Source of the DNA: Oscillospiraceae bacterium
GTDB taxonomy: Bacteria; Bacillota; Clostridia; Saccharofermentanales; Saccharofermentanaceae
Assembly (NCBI GenBank): GCA_902767145.1
Contig: CACXGG010000060.1
Location: 1-17,324, forward strand
Direction: 5' to 3'
DNA: 17,324 nucleotides
Shown: positions 7,188 to 14,774 of the stretch, piece after piece
How the letters are laid out: every line of letters begins with the position of its first letter
How positions within the stretch are numbered: position 1 is the first letter of the stretch
Notes under the pieces: generated by a model
What the model saw: only the letters and a program-made list of their open reading frames with translations
What the model was told of the DNA's origin: nothing
The model's database searches: none
Translations under genes and position numbers: made by a program

Positions 7188-9266
7188 TTATTCTTCTTCT
7201 GCCTTAGCAGCGTCGATAACTTTCTGTGCAACCTCCGGAGGTGCAGGCTCATATCTTACATGCTCGATGGTGTACCAGCCTCTGCCCTGTGTCATTGACT
7301 TAAGGTCTGTGGCATATGTAGCCATCTCAGCTGTGGGAACCTCACAGGAAACGACTGTAGCGCCGTCTTCGTCTGTTCCGTAACCCATGATACGTCCGCG
7401 TCTCTTACTCATGTCGCCCATGATATCACCCTGCTTATCCTCGGGGATATGTACACCTACTGTGCTGTAGGGCTCAAGGAGGATGGGATTACCCTGTTCC
7501 ATACCTGCCTTGAATGCAAGGCTTGCAGCGATCTTGAAGGCCATTTCCGAAGAGTCTACATCGTGGTAGGAACCATCGACGAGAGTAGCCTTGAGGTTAA
7601 CAACGGGATAGCCGGCGAGAACGCCCTTCTTGATAGCTTCCTGAAGTCCCTTTTCGACTGCGGGGAAGAAGTTCTTGGGAACTGCTCCACCGAAGACCTT
7701 CTCTTCGAATACAAGATCCTCTGTCTCCTCGTTGGGCTCAAACTCGATCCAGACGTCACCGTACTGGCCGTGTCCGCCGGACTGCTTCTTTTGCTTACCC
7801 TGTACCTTGACCTTCTTGCGGATAGCCTCACGGTAAGGAACCTTGGGAGCTCCAAGCTCAGCATCAACATTGTACTTAGCCTTCAGCTTACTGATGAGCA
7901 CCTTGATCTCGGATTCACCGAGTCCGGAGATGACCATCTGCTTTGTCTCGGGATTAGTCTCCACCTTGAAGCAGGGATCCTCGTCGGAAAGCTTTGTAAG
8001 ACCGGCCATGATCTTATCTTCCTCACCCTTCTTGATGGGCTTGATGCTCATGGAAAGACAAGGTGTAGGGAATGAGATCTTAGGCATCTCGATGACTCTG
8101 GTCTTGTCGCAGAGGGTATCGTTTGTCTGTGTGATGGCAAGCTTAGCTGCACATCCGATATCACCGGCAGAAACGGAATCCGTGGGGATCTGCTTCTTAC
8201 CTACCATGAAGAAGAGATTTCCGATCCTCTCCTCTTTTCCCTTGGTAGCATTAAATACAGTGGAGTTAGCCTTGATGGTACCTGCATTGACCTTGAAGAT
8301 GGAGATCCTTCCTACGAAGGGGTCAGCGATGGTCTTGAATACAAATGCAGCAAGGGGATCCTCTACCTTACAGTCTACTTCGATGGTGGAACCGTCGGGA
8401 AGCGTACCCATAAGGACGGGCTTCTTTCCGGCCGGGGGTGTATCCTTTGCGATACAGTTGAGCAGGAAGTCGACACCCCAGTTCATGTATGCGGAACCGC
8501 AGTAGATGGGATGGAGGAGACCGTCACGGAATCCGGCATGTACGCCGTGCCTGAACTCATCCTCGGTGAAAGGCTCACCTGCAAAATACTTCTCCATAAG
8601 AGCGTCGTCGGACTCAGCAACTACTTCGTTGACTGCATCCTGGAGCTCATCGATCCTGGAATTGAACTCTTCGGGCAAAGGTATCTCTGAGGAAGCACCT
8701 GTCTTGTCGTCGAGTGCAAATGCCTTACGGTTCATAACGTCTACGATACCTACCATCTTGCCATCGTCCATGATGGGAAGGGAAAGAGGTATAACGCTCT
8801 GTCCGTAGCGGGCTCTCATTCTTTCGATAACGCCTTCGAAATCGGCATTGGGTTCGTCCATTCTGTTAACGAAGAACAGGAAAGGAACATTTCTCTTATT
8901 ACAAAGCCTTACGGCTTTCTCTGAACCAACAGATGTGCCGCCCTTTGCGGATATCATTACTATACCGCTGTCTGCGATCCTGATACCGGACATTTCCTCG
9001 CCCAGGAAATCAAAATCACCGGGGGTGTCTACGATGTTGATCTTACTGCCCTTGTATTCGCATGTAGCGACTGTGGCATTGATGGAGATCTGTCTCTTGA
9101 CCTCTTCAGGATCAAAGTCCATCGTGGTATTACCATCTGTGGTTCTTCCGACCCTGTCGATAGCCTTCGTGTAATACAAGATAGCTTCTGCCAGCGTTGT
9201 CTTACCGGAACCCTGATGTCCGAGCAATGTGATATTGCGTATCTTGTCAGCGGAATAGTTTCCCAT
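7188..9266 (-). CDS. Elongation factor G-like GTPase (EF-G paralogue)
   Basis: 692 residues, full EF-G length. G motifs are G1 GHQGSGKT (16-23), a switch I region around DGNTTMDFDPEEVKRQISI, G3 DTPGDFDF (80-87) and G4 NRMD (134-137). Domain IV retains the tip loops SGGHGQYG and HDVDSSEMAF that enter the decoding site in EF-G. It differs from canonical FusA: the usual ERGITI switch segment reads KRQISI, and the His of DTPGH, which triggers GTP hydrolysis, is Asp84. This places it with the divergent second EF-G type rather than the housekeeping factor, which is usually in the rpsL-rpsG-fusA-tuf cluster and is not seen here. The ATG at 9266 follows AAGGAGG at 8 bases. An upstream in-frame start at 9332 is rejected because the -10 box lies inside that extension. 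Monocistronic. Confidence 0.93.
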   Translation of the reverse strand: MGNYSADKIRNITLLGHQGSGKTTLAEAILYYTKAIDRVGRTTDGNTTMDFDPEEVKRQISINATVATCEYKGSKINIVDTPGDFDFLGEEMSGIRIADSGIVMISAKGGTSVGSEKAVRLCNKRNVPFLFFVNRMDEPNADFEGVIERMRARYGQSVIPLSLPIMDDGKMVGIVDVMNRKAFALDDKTGASSEIPLPEEFNSRIDELQDAVNEVVAESDDALMEKYFAGEPFTEDEFRHGVHAGFRDGLLHPIYCGSAYMNWGVDFLLNCIAKDTPPAGKKPVLMGTLPDGSTIEVDCKVEDPLAAFVFKTIADPFVGRISIFKVNAGTIKANSTVFNATKGKEERIGNLFFMVGKKQIPTDSVSAGDIGCAAKLAITQTNDTLCDKTRVIEMPKISFPTPCLSMSIKPIKKGEEDKIMAGLTKLSDEDPCFKVETNPETKQMVISGLGESEIKVLISKLKAKYNVDAELGAPKVPYREAIRKKVKVQGKQKKQSGGHGQYGDVWIEFEPNEETEDLVFEEKVFGGAVPKNFFPAVEKGLQEAIKKGVLAGYPVVNLKATLVDGSYHDVDSSEMAFKIAASLAFKAGMEQGNPILLEPYSTVGVHIPEDKQGDIMGDMSKRRGRIMGYGTDEDGATVVSCEVPTAEMATYATDLKSMTQGRGWYTIEHVRYEPAPPEVAQKVIDAAKAEEE

Positions 9267-9302
9267 AAGTGCTTCCTCCTTCGGATTAAACATAATACGG
9301 TA

Positions 9303-9331
9303 ATTATAACGCGTTTTCTGTGCTATTTCCA
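9303..9331 (-). promoter_or_regulatory. Sigma-A-type promoter for the EF-G paralogue
   Basis: On the minus strand, TGGAAA (9331-9326, 4 of 6 matches to the -35 consensus) is followed after 17 bases by a perfect TATAAT (9308-9303), about 37 bases before the ATG. Confidence 0.6.
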
Positions 9332-9355
9332 CAAAAACCTAAAATTTTTACGAAT

Positions 9356-9391
9356 TTTTTTGTGCATATTTGGGCAAAAATGCACAAAAAA
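9356..9391. repeat. 12-base inverted repeat upstream of the EF-G promoter
   Basis: TTTTTTGTGCAT (9356-9367) and ATGCACAAAAAA (9380-9391) are perfect complements with a 12-base loop. The right arm overlaps the T tract of the coiled-coil gene's terminator as read on the minus strand. It could be a second terminator-like hairpin or an operator upstream of the EF-G -35. Confidence 0.6.
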
Positions 9392-9420
9392 GAGCACGCA
9401 AGAATAACACCTTGCGTGCT
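9386..9420 (-). terminator. Rho-independent terminator of the coiled-coil gene
   Basis: Minus-strand stem AGCACGCAAG (9420-9411) and CTTGCGTGCT (9402-9393) with an 8-base loop, followed by C and a T6 run. It lies about 28 bases after the stop of the upstream gene. Confidence 0.88.
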
Positions 9421-9448
9421 TCGGGATCAGCTATGAAATATCAGGCGA

Positions 9449-11176
9449 TTATTTCTTCTTAGGCCTCTCAAAGATCATGACGACACGGTCTTCCTTGGAG
9501 GAATATGCGCCGACTGAAAGAGAACCGGAAGATGTATCGTTACCCTGAAGGGAACTCTGGATCTTACCGCCGTCATCGTTAACGATGGAAACGAGTGTCC
9601 AGCCATCTGCAGCCTTCTTCTTAAGGACATCTGCGATACCTACTGCATCGACCTCATTGGCACCGTTGTGACCGACTGTCTCAACAGAATACTCCTTGGG
9701 TCCTGAAGCACCGCCGCCGACGCCTCTCTTCTCGAGCTGGTCGATAGCATCCTCCAGCTTCTTGATCTTCTTATCGAGTTCCGCCCTGTCCTGTTCCATC
9801 TCCTTGATCTGCTTATCCTTCTCTTCTATTTGCTTAAGGAGCTTGCCCTTCTCGCTCTCGCTCAAAGATACTTCCTTAAGGAATACGGCACGCTTCTCAG
9901 CGTCGAGGATGATCTCCTCAGCAACTGCCTGTGCCTGTACTGTTGCACTCTGTGCATCCTTGATGGTGGCCTGTGCCTGCTCATACTCGCCCTTGATGGA
10001 TTCGAGCTGGCCGCCCCAGTCACCGATCTGCTTCTCGTAGTCGGCGATCTGATCGTCGAACTCCTTACGCTTCTTCTCCATCTCGGCCTTCTCGGCTTCG
10101 ATCTCCTTCTCGAGATCTGCCTTCTGGTCTACCACCTTCTGTGCCTCTGCAGCAAAGCTCTCGAACTCTGCACGCTTGGCATTTATCTCTTTCTCTGTCT
10201 CATCACGCTGTACAGCGATGGCCTCAGCCTCAGCGATGATAGCCTGAGCCTGCTCCCTGATAGCATCGATCTCTGCCCTGGCAGCCTCTTCCTGAGCCTG
10301 GATCTGGGAAGCGATCTCGTCCTTCTGGACAGTGAGCTGTGCCAGCTCAGCCTCGGTCTTCTCCTTTTCCTTGAGAGCCTCGGCAGCCTGCTTCTCGACT
10401 ATGTCCTTAGCTTCCTTCTCGAGTCTTGCCTTCTCTTCTTCATACTCCTTCTGGAGCTTGTTGATGTTGGCATCGATCTCATCTACTTCCTTCTTCTTGG
10501 CAGCGATGAGCTTATCCTGCTCAGCCTTCTGGCTCTCGAGTTCTTTCTTTATTGCTTCGGAATTCTCAAGGAATGCCTGTGCCTCTGTAGCTTCTGCCAC
10601 CAGCTGGTCTCTCTTCTGAAGGACCTCGGCATACTCGGCTTCTACCTTGGATGCAGCCTGGTTGATCTCTGTCTGGGCAGCTTCGATCATCTTCTGCTGC
10701 TCCTTGGATCCCAGCTCTACCATCTTGTCATATTCAGCCTGGCCCTCGGCGATCTTCTGCTGCTTAGCCTTCTCGCCCTCTTCTCTGGCCACCTGTATCT
10801 TCTGGCGCTCTTTCTCGACCTGTGATCTGGTCTCATTGAGCTCTTCCTCGAGCTTTAACTTCTCATCGATAGCTTTCTTCTGGAGTGCCGCATATTCACT
10901 GTCGAGCCTGAGCTTCTCAGATTCGAACTGTGCCGTGAGAGTGGTGATCTCTCTGTTGATCTTTTCCCTGATCTCTGCGAGATGCTTCTCTTCTTCAGAT
11001 CTCTTAGCTTCGGTTCTTGCTATACTCTCTTCTTCCTTCTGCTCAAGGATCTTCTGTGCTTCCTTGAGAGCCGCATCGGTATCACCGCCGGATGCCTTCT
11101 GGAAATCATACTTACACATGGAGCAGCGGGCTACGTTGTCACCCATCATTACTCCGCAAACAGGACACTTCTTCAT
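9449..11176 (-). CDS. Zinc-ribbon protein with very long coiled coil and small C-terminal domain
   Basis: 575 residues. The N terminus is a C4 zinc ribbon: CPVC at 4-7 and CSMC at 18-21. Residues about 30 to 475 are almost entirely Glu/Lys/Ala/Gln heptad-type sequence with no proline-rich breaks, predicted as a continuous coiled coil of tens of nanometres. After a Gly-rich hinge (GVGGGASGPKE), the last about 85 residues form a compact domain with the pattern VLKKKAADGWTLVS and a final MIFERPKKK strand, reminiscent of DUF4177-type domains. There is no signal peptide or transmembrane helix, so it is cytoplasmic. The architecture suggests a structural or tethering protein, but function is unknown. 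It is flanked by its own promoter and terminator and hence monocistronic. ATG 11176 follows AGGAG at 8 bases. The coiled-coil composition makes distant homology searches unreliable. Confidence 0.88.
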   Translation of the reverse strand: MKKCPVCGVMMGDNVARCSMCKYDFQKASGGDTDAALKEAQKILEQKEEESIARTEAKRSEEEKHLAEIREKINREITTLTAQFESEKLRLDSEYAALQKKAIDEKLKLEEELNETRSQVEKERQKIQVAREEGEKAKQQKIAEGQAEYDKMVELGSKEQQKMIEAAQTEINQAASKVEAEYAEVLQKRDQLVAEATEAQAFLENSEAIKKELESQKAEQDKLIAAKKKEVDEIDANINKLQKEYEEEKARLEKEAKDIVEKQAAEALKEKEKTEAELAQLTVQKDEIASQIQAQEEAARAEIDAIREQAQAIIAEAEAIAVQRDETEKEINAKRAEFESFAAEAQKVVDQKADLEKEIEAEKAEMEKKRKEFDDQIADYEKQIGDWGGQLESIKGEYEQAQATIKDAQSATVQAQAVAEEIILDAEKRAVFLKEVSLSESEKGKLLKQIEEKDKQIKEMEQDRAELDKKIKKLEDAIDQLEKRGVGGGASGPKEYSVETVGHNGANEVDAVGIADVLKKKAADGWTLVSIVNDDGGKIQSSLQGNDTSSGSLSVGAYSSKEDRVVMIFERPKKK

Positions 11177-11235
11177 TAGTGCAACTCCTAAAAAAAACTC
11201 GATGATTAGCCTGTTCCTTTAACAAGGCCGTTACT

Positions 11236-11264
11236 ATTATACACCATTTGTCATAAAAAAATTA
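11236..11264 (-). promoter_or_regulatory. Promoter for the coiled-coil gene
   Basis: A perfect TATAAT (11241-11236 on the minus strand) lies about 60 bases before the ATG. The best -35 at 17 bases is only TAATTT (11264-11259), so the -35 is weak. Confidence 0.45.
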
Positions 11265-11313
11265 GTTTAGCTTCATAAAAGTTGGTATTTTAGTACAAAA
11301 ATTATTTTGACTA

Positions 11314-11342
11314 TCGAAATAACGACAAAAAAACTGTATAGT
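11314..11342 (+). promoter_or_regulatory. Possible promoter for the binding-protein gene
   Basis: TCGAAA (11314-11319) and TATAGT (11337-11342) are 17 bases apart, ending 33 bases before the ATG. A better -35, TTGACT at 11307, is too far (24 bases), so the assignment is tentative. The divergent coiled-coil gene shares this 199-base intergenic region. Confidence 0.4.
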
Positions 11343-11375
11343 TAGCTAAATCCAAAAGATACGGGGGTATATAGA

Positions 11376-12887
11376 ATGAAAAATATATCTGCAAAACTTA
11401 TTTCCGGTCTTCTTGTCCTGGGTCTTTCAGTGGGACTCATTTCATGCGCCAAAAAAGGCGGGGAGAATGTCGATCCTTCCCTTTACGGCGGAGACGCAGT
11501 AGTAGGCATTACACAGGAGCCCAGCGTCTTCGATCCTCATACGGTCGTTGCTGCAGGCGATAAGGAGATCCTTTTCAACGTTTTCGAGGGTCTTTATAAA
11601 TTCGATTCCGAAGGAAAGCTCAATCCCTGTCTCGCTACAGACGTAGAGATCTCAGACGATGCTTCGGTATATACATTTACCATCAGGGAAGGCGTTAAGT
11701 TCCATAACGGAAACGACATGACCATCGACGATGTCATCTATTCCCTTAACAGGGCAAAGGAACTCGTTCCCGATCTCGCAGGCATCTCAGAGGTCAAGGC
11801 TCTGGACGACGGACGCGTTGAGGTCACCCTCAGCTCACCCAATTCCGAGCTCCTTTCATATTTCACTGTTGCCATCATCCCCGATGAGGTCGAGGACATC
11901 AATGCCACACCCATCGGAACAGGTCCCTTCAAGTTCGAGAGCTACGACATCGGCCAGAGCGTAGTACTTACAAAGAACGAGGACTACTGGCAGGAGGATC
12001 TTCCCTACCTGGATTCCGTAACCTTCAAGATCTGCGCAGATATGGACGCAGGCTTCATCGAGCTTCAGAGCGGTTCCATCGACATCTTCCCTTACCTCAC
12101 CATGGATAAGGCAAACGAGCTCGACACAAATGAGTTCACCATCCAGAGCAAGGGTTCCAACATGGTACAGATCTTCGCTCTCAATAACGCAGTCGCTCCC
12201 TTCGACGATATCAGGGTAAGAGAGGCTATCAACTATGCCATCAACCGTGATGACATCATCACCCTTACCATGGACGGCGCAGGACTTCCCCTTACAACAG
12301 CCATGAGCCCTGTAATGGGAGACGCATACGACACATCCCTTGACGGAACCTTCGATCAGGACATCGAAACCGCTAAGAACCTACTTGCCGAGGCCGGCTA
12401 TCCCGACGGATTCGACATGACAATCACCGTTCCCAGCAACTACATCATCCACGTCAACACAGCCATCGCTCTTGCTGACCAGCTCTCCCAGGTGGGCATC
12501 AACGCCACCATCGAGCAGGTGGACTGGGCTACATGGCTCGACGACACATATACAAATACGAACTACGAGTCTACAGTTATCGCCCTTACCAGCAACTATG
12601 CGCCCTACGACGTTATCGCAAGATACCAGACAGGCGCCGACGGTAACTTCATCAATTACTCCAACCCTGAGTTCGATGAGATCATCGCCCAGATCCCTCT
12701 GACAACAGACGAGGGCGAAAAGATGGAGCTCTACCACGACCTCCTTGCTATCCTCACAGAGGACGCAGCTTCCTGCTATCTCCAGGATCCCTACAGCACA
12801 GTTGCAGTAAGCAACCGCCTGGAAGGATACGAGCTCTACCCCATGTACGTACAGGATATGTCCACAGTGCATCTGGCACAGCAGTGA
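11376..12887 (+). CDS. Family 5 ABC substrate-binding lipoprotein (oligopeptide/dipeptide/nickel type)
   Basis: 503 residues, usual for SBP_bac_5. A lipoprotein signal ends in the lipobox LISC with C24 as the lipidated residue, so the mature protein is anchored on the outer face of the membrane. Family features are VGITQEPSVFDPH near the mature N terminus, the ILFNVFEGLYKFD segment, VKFHNGNDMTIDDVIYSLNRA, GTGPFKFESYD, and INYAINRDDI in the middle. The protein captures peptides or similar ligands and hands them to the two permeases encoded next. The specific ligand cannot be told from sequence. The ATG is preceded by ACGGGGGT, 8 bases away, rather than the AGGAGG seen for most genes here; the next gene has the same unusual site. 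An intergenic terminator separates it from the permeases. Confidence 0.95.
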   Translation: MKNISAKLISGLLVLGLSVGLISCAKKGGENVDPSLYGGDAVVGITQEPSVFDPHTVVAAGDKEILFNVFEGLYKFDSEGKLNPCLATDVEISDDASVYTFTIREGVKFHNGNDMTIDDVIYSLNRAKELVPDLAGISEVKALDDGRVEVTLSSPNSELLSYFTVAIIPDEVEDINATPIGTGPFKFESYDIGQSVVLTKNEDYWQEDLPYLDSVTFKICADMDAGFIELQSGSIDIFPYLTMDKANELDTNEFTIQSKGSNMVQIFALNNAVAPFDDIRVREAINYAINRDDIITLTMDGAGLPLTTAMSPVMGDAYDTSLDGTFDQDIETAKNLLAEAGYPDGFDMTITVPSNYIIHVNTAIALADQLSQVGINATIEQVDWATWLDDTYTNTNYESTVIALTSNYAPYDVIARYQTGADGNFINYSNPEFDEIIAQIPLTTDEGEKMELYHDLLAILTEDAASCYLQDPYSTVAVSNRLEGYELYPMYVQDMSTVHLAQQ

Positions 12888-12915
12888 TCGCTTAAACATA
12901 AAAAACATATGACAG

Positions 12916-12943
12916 GCCCTCGGCTTTTTGCCGGGGGCTTTTT
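12916..12943 (+). terminator. Intergenic hairpin terminator between binding protein and permeases
   Basis: GCCCTCGGC (12916-12924), loop TTTTT, GCCGGGGGC (12930-12938) with one G-U pair, then T5. It lies about 28 bases after the stop. In ABC importers such structures commonly allow partial read-through, giving more binding protein than permease. Confidence 0.85.
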
Positions 12944-12947
12944 ATTA

Positions 12948-12953
12948 TATAAT
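12948..12953 (+). promoter_or_regulatory. Possible -10 box restarting transcription for the permeases
   Basis: A perfect TATAAT lies just after the terminator and 31 bases before the permease start. The -35 position falls in the terminator loop and stem (TTTTTG), which is poor. The match may be chance in AT-rich sequence. Confidence 0.3.
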
Positions 12954-12984
12954 CTTTTTAAATCTTTTAACGGGGGTCTATCTG

Positions 12985-13950
12985 TTGGAGCAGGCGAAGT
13001 ATATCGGCAAGCGGCTCGTGGAGCTTTTTCTGACACTTCTGGTGGTGTCTTTTCTTACCTTTGCCGCTTTTTCCATCATCCCCGGAGATACGGCTTCTGT
13101 TATGCTGGGTCCCAATGCCACGGCGGAGCAGCTTTCTGCTCTTCGTTCCCAGCTTGGCCTGGACCTTCCCATGTCAGTCAGGTACCTTGAATGGCTCAAG
13201 GGAGCCTTTACGGGAGATCTGGGGAACTCCTATGCCTACAGCCAGCCCGTTATATCACTTATCACTGACAGGCTTCCCGTCACTATAGGAATGAGTATCC
13301 TTTCGCTCCTGATGGTGCTCCTCATTTCCTATCCCATGGCCATCCTTTCCGGAAGGCGCCCGGGGTCCCTGTCCGACAATACCCTTTCTGTTTTCGGGCA
13401 TGTGCTCTTCGCGCTCCCGCCCTTTGTGCTGTCCATGCTCATCATTACCCTGGCCAGTGCAGCCTTCGGTATCTACTCCGTGGGCAGGTACGTGAAGCCA
13501 TCCTCCGATTTTTTCGGATATCTGGGATGCCTTCTGCTGCCCTCTTTCTGTATCGCGCTTCCCAAGATCGCCATGACCTTCAAGTTCCTGCGTGCATCCA
13601 TTATCGAGGAGAAAGCCTCCGACTACGTAAGGACCTCAAAGAGCCACGGCCTTTCTGATGTCTCCATAATGTTCAGGCATATACTTCCCAACTCAACCGT
13701 ATCCACCATCACGGTTATATCCCTGGTGCTGTCGGATATCCTGGGCGGAAGTCTTATAGTAGAGCAGGTATTTAACCTTCCGGGACTTGGAAGGCTCCTT
13801 CTCGCAGCCATCTCCAGAAGAGACTTTCCTCTTCTGTCCGGTATGGTCTTCTACCTGGCCCTTATAACTGTTCTTCTGTACTTTGCTGCAGATATCGTCT
13901 CGGCGCTTATCGACCCGAGGATGAGAAATAACAGGGAGGGCACATTATGA
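12985..13950 (+). CDS. ABC importer permease, DppB/OppB type
   Basis: 321 residues from a TTG start. Six membrane helices, beginning with the family-typical N terminus EQAKYIGKRLVELFLTLLVV. The periplasmic-side PNATAEQLSALRSQLGLDLP segment and GDLGNS are characteristic of DppB/OppB. The EAA coupling loop, which contacts the ATPase, includes SHGLSDVSIMFRHILPNS. The C terminus VSALIDPRMR is also typical. TTG at 12985 was chosen because GGGGG sits 8 bases upstream and the next in-frame ATG lies well after the first helix. The open frame extends upstream into the terminator, which cannot be coding. The stop overlaps the next start as ATGA, so the permeases are translationally coupled and likely made in equal amounts as a heterodimer. 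Confidence 0.93.
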   Translation: MEQAKYIGKRLVELFLTLLVVSFLTFAAFSIIPGDTASVMLGPNATAEQLSALRSQLGLDLPMSVRYLEWLKGAFTGDLGNSYAYSQPVISLITDRLPVTIGMSILSLLMVLLISYPMAILSGRRPGSLSDNTLSVFGHVLFALPPFVLSMLIITLASAAFGIYSVGRYVKPSSDFFGYLGCLLLPSFCIALPKIAMTFKFLRASIIEEKASDYVRTSKSHGLSDVSIMFRHILPNSTVSTITVISLVLSDILGGSLIVEQVFNLPGLGRLLLAAISRRDFPLLSGMVFYLALITVLLYFAADIVSALIDPRMRNNREGTL

Positions 13951-14774
13951 GGACTTCCCTGCAGAAAAAGACAAGGATCTATATGGCAGTAGGCTTCTCG
14001 CTCCTGGCGGTGATACTGGTCGCTTTCGTGATAAGCCTGACACACCTTTATGTATACGACCCCAACTCCACCAATGCGGCAGCAAAGCTCCTGCCTCCCT
14101 CCTCCGACCATCTCTTCGGAACGGACAACCTGGGCAGGGACGTCTTCGCAAGATGCATGGAGGCATCGAAATACACTCTGCTGGTATCCTTCTGCGGAGT
14201 CTTTATCGCATTTGTACTGGGTACTCTCCTGGGTATGCCTGCCGGCTACTTCGGAGGTATAACAGACAAGTTCATTATGCTCATATCAAACAGCGTAATG
14301 TGTTTCCCGGGCATACTTCTTGCCCTGGTGGCAGTCGCCGTCTTCGGACCATCGCTGTTTAACGTGGTCTGGGCACTGGGGCTGGTATTTGCCCCCACCT
14401 TTGCCAGGGTCTACAGGACAGGCGTAATTGGTCTGTCCTCCAAGGAATATATCCTTCACGCCAAGGTGCTGAAGGTCAATCCCATGAGGATAATGCTCCT
14501 GCATATATTCCCTAATCTCGTTCCTCAGCTCCTTCCTGCAGTAGTCATCGGCCTTGCCAACATGACCCTGTTCGAGTCGGGAATGAGCTATCTGGGACTT
14601 GGCGTACAGCCGCCCCATGCAAGCTACGGAAAGATGCTGGCCGATGCCCAGAGCTACATGACCATGGCTCCCTGGCTCATCGTATTCCCGGCACTCCTTC
14701 TTGTTATATATGTTCTGGGACTCTACTTCCTGTCCGAGGCTGCCCGCCTCTCCTTCGGAGGTGAGAGACGATGA
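13947..14774 (+). CDS. ABC importer permease, DppC/OppC type
   Basis: 275 residues, six predicted membrane helices. The N-terminal helix is followed by the family hallmark HLFGTDNLGRDVFARCM. The EAA loop includes LSSKEYILHAKVL and LLHIFPNLVP. The segment ESGMSYLGLGVQPPHASYGKML is strongly conserved in DppC/OppC proteins. It pairs with the preceding permease to form the transmembrane pore. The ATG overlaps the previous stop and follows GGGAGG at 7 bases. Its own stop overlaps the ATPase start in the same ATGA way, so three genes form one coupled unit. Confidence 0.95.
   Translation: MRTSLQKKTRIYMAVGFSLLAVILVAFVISLTHLYVYDPNSTNAAAKLLPPSSDHLFGTDNLGRDVFARCMEASKYTLLVSFCGVFIAFVLGTLLGMPAGYFGGITDKFIMLISNSVMCFPGILLALVAVAVFGPSLFNVVWALGLVFAPTFARVYRTGVIGLSSKEYILHAKVLKVNPMRIMLLHIFPNLVPQLLPAVVIGLANMTLFESGMSYLGLGVQPPHASYGKMLADAQSYMTMAPWLIVFPALLLVIYVLGLYFLSEAARLSFGGERR

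Noticed and set aside
9267..9332. N-terminal extension of the EF-G gene to an upstream start
   Set aside because: The extension contains the TATAAT box and lacks a ribosome site. The ATG at 9266 has a strong AAGGAGG and matches family N termini.
9830..10825. Long leucine-rich plus-strand open frame of 331 codons
   Set aside because: It is antisense to the coiled-coil gene. Glu/Lys/Gln-rich codons on the minus strand read as Leu/Phe/Ser on the other, which keeps the frame open artificially. It has no fitting ribosome site or family motif.
11266..11350. TTTAGCT ... AGCTAAA inverted repeat in the coiled-coil/binding-protein intergenic region
   Set aside because: Only 7 bases, far apart and in AT-rich DNA; not distinguishable from chance.
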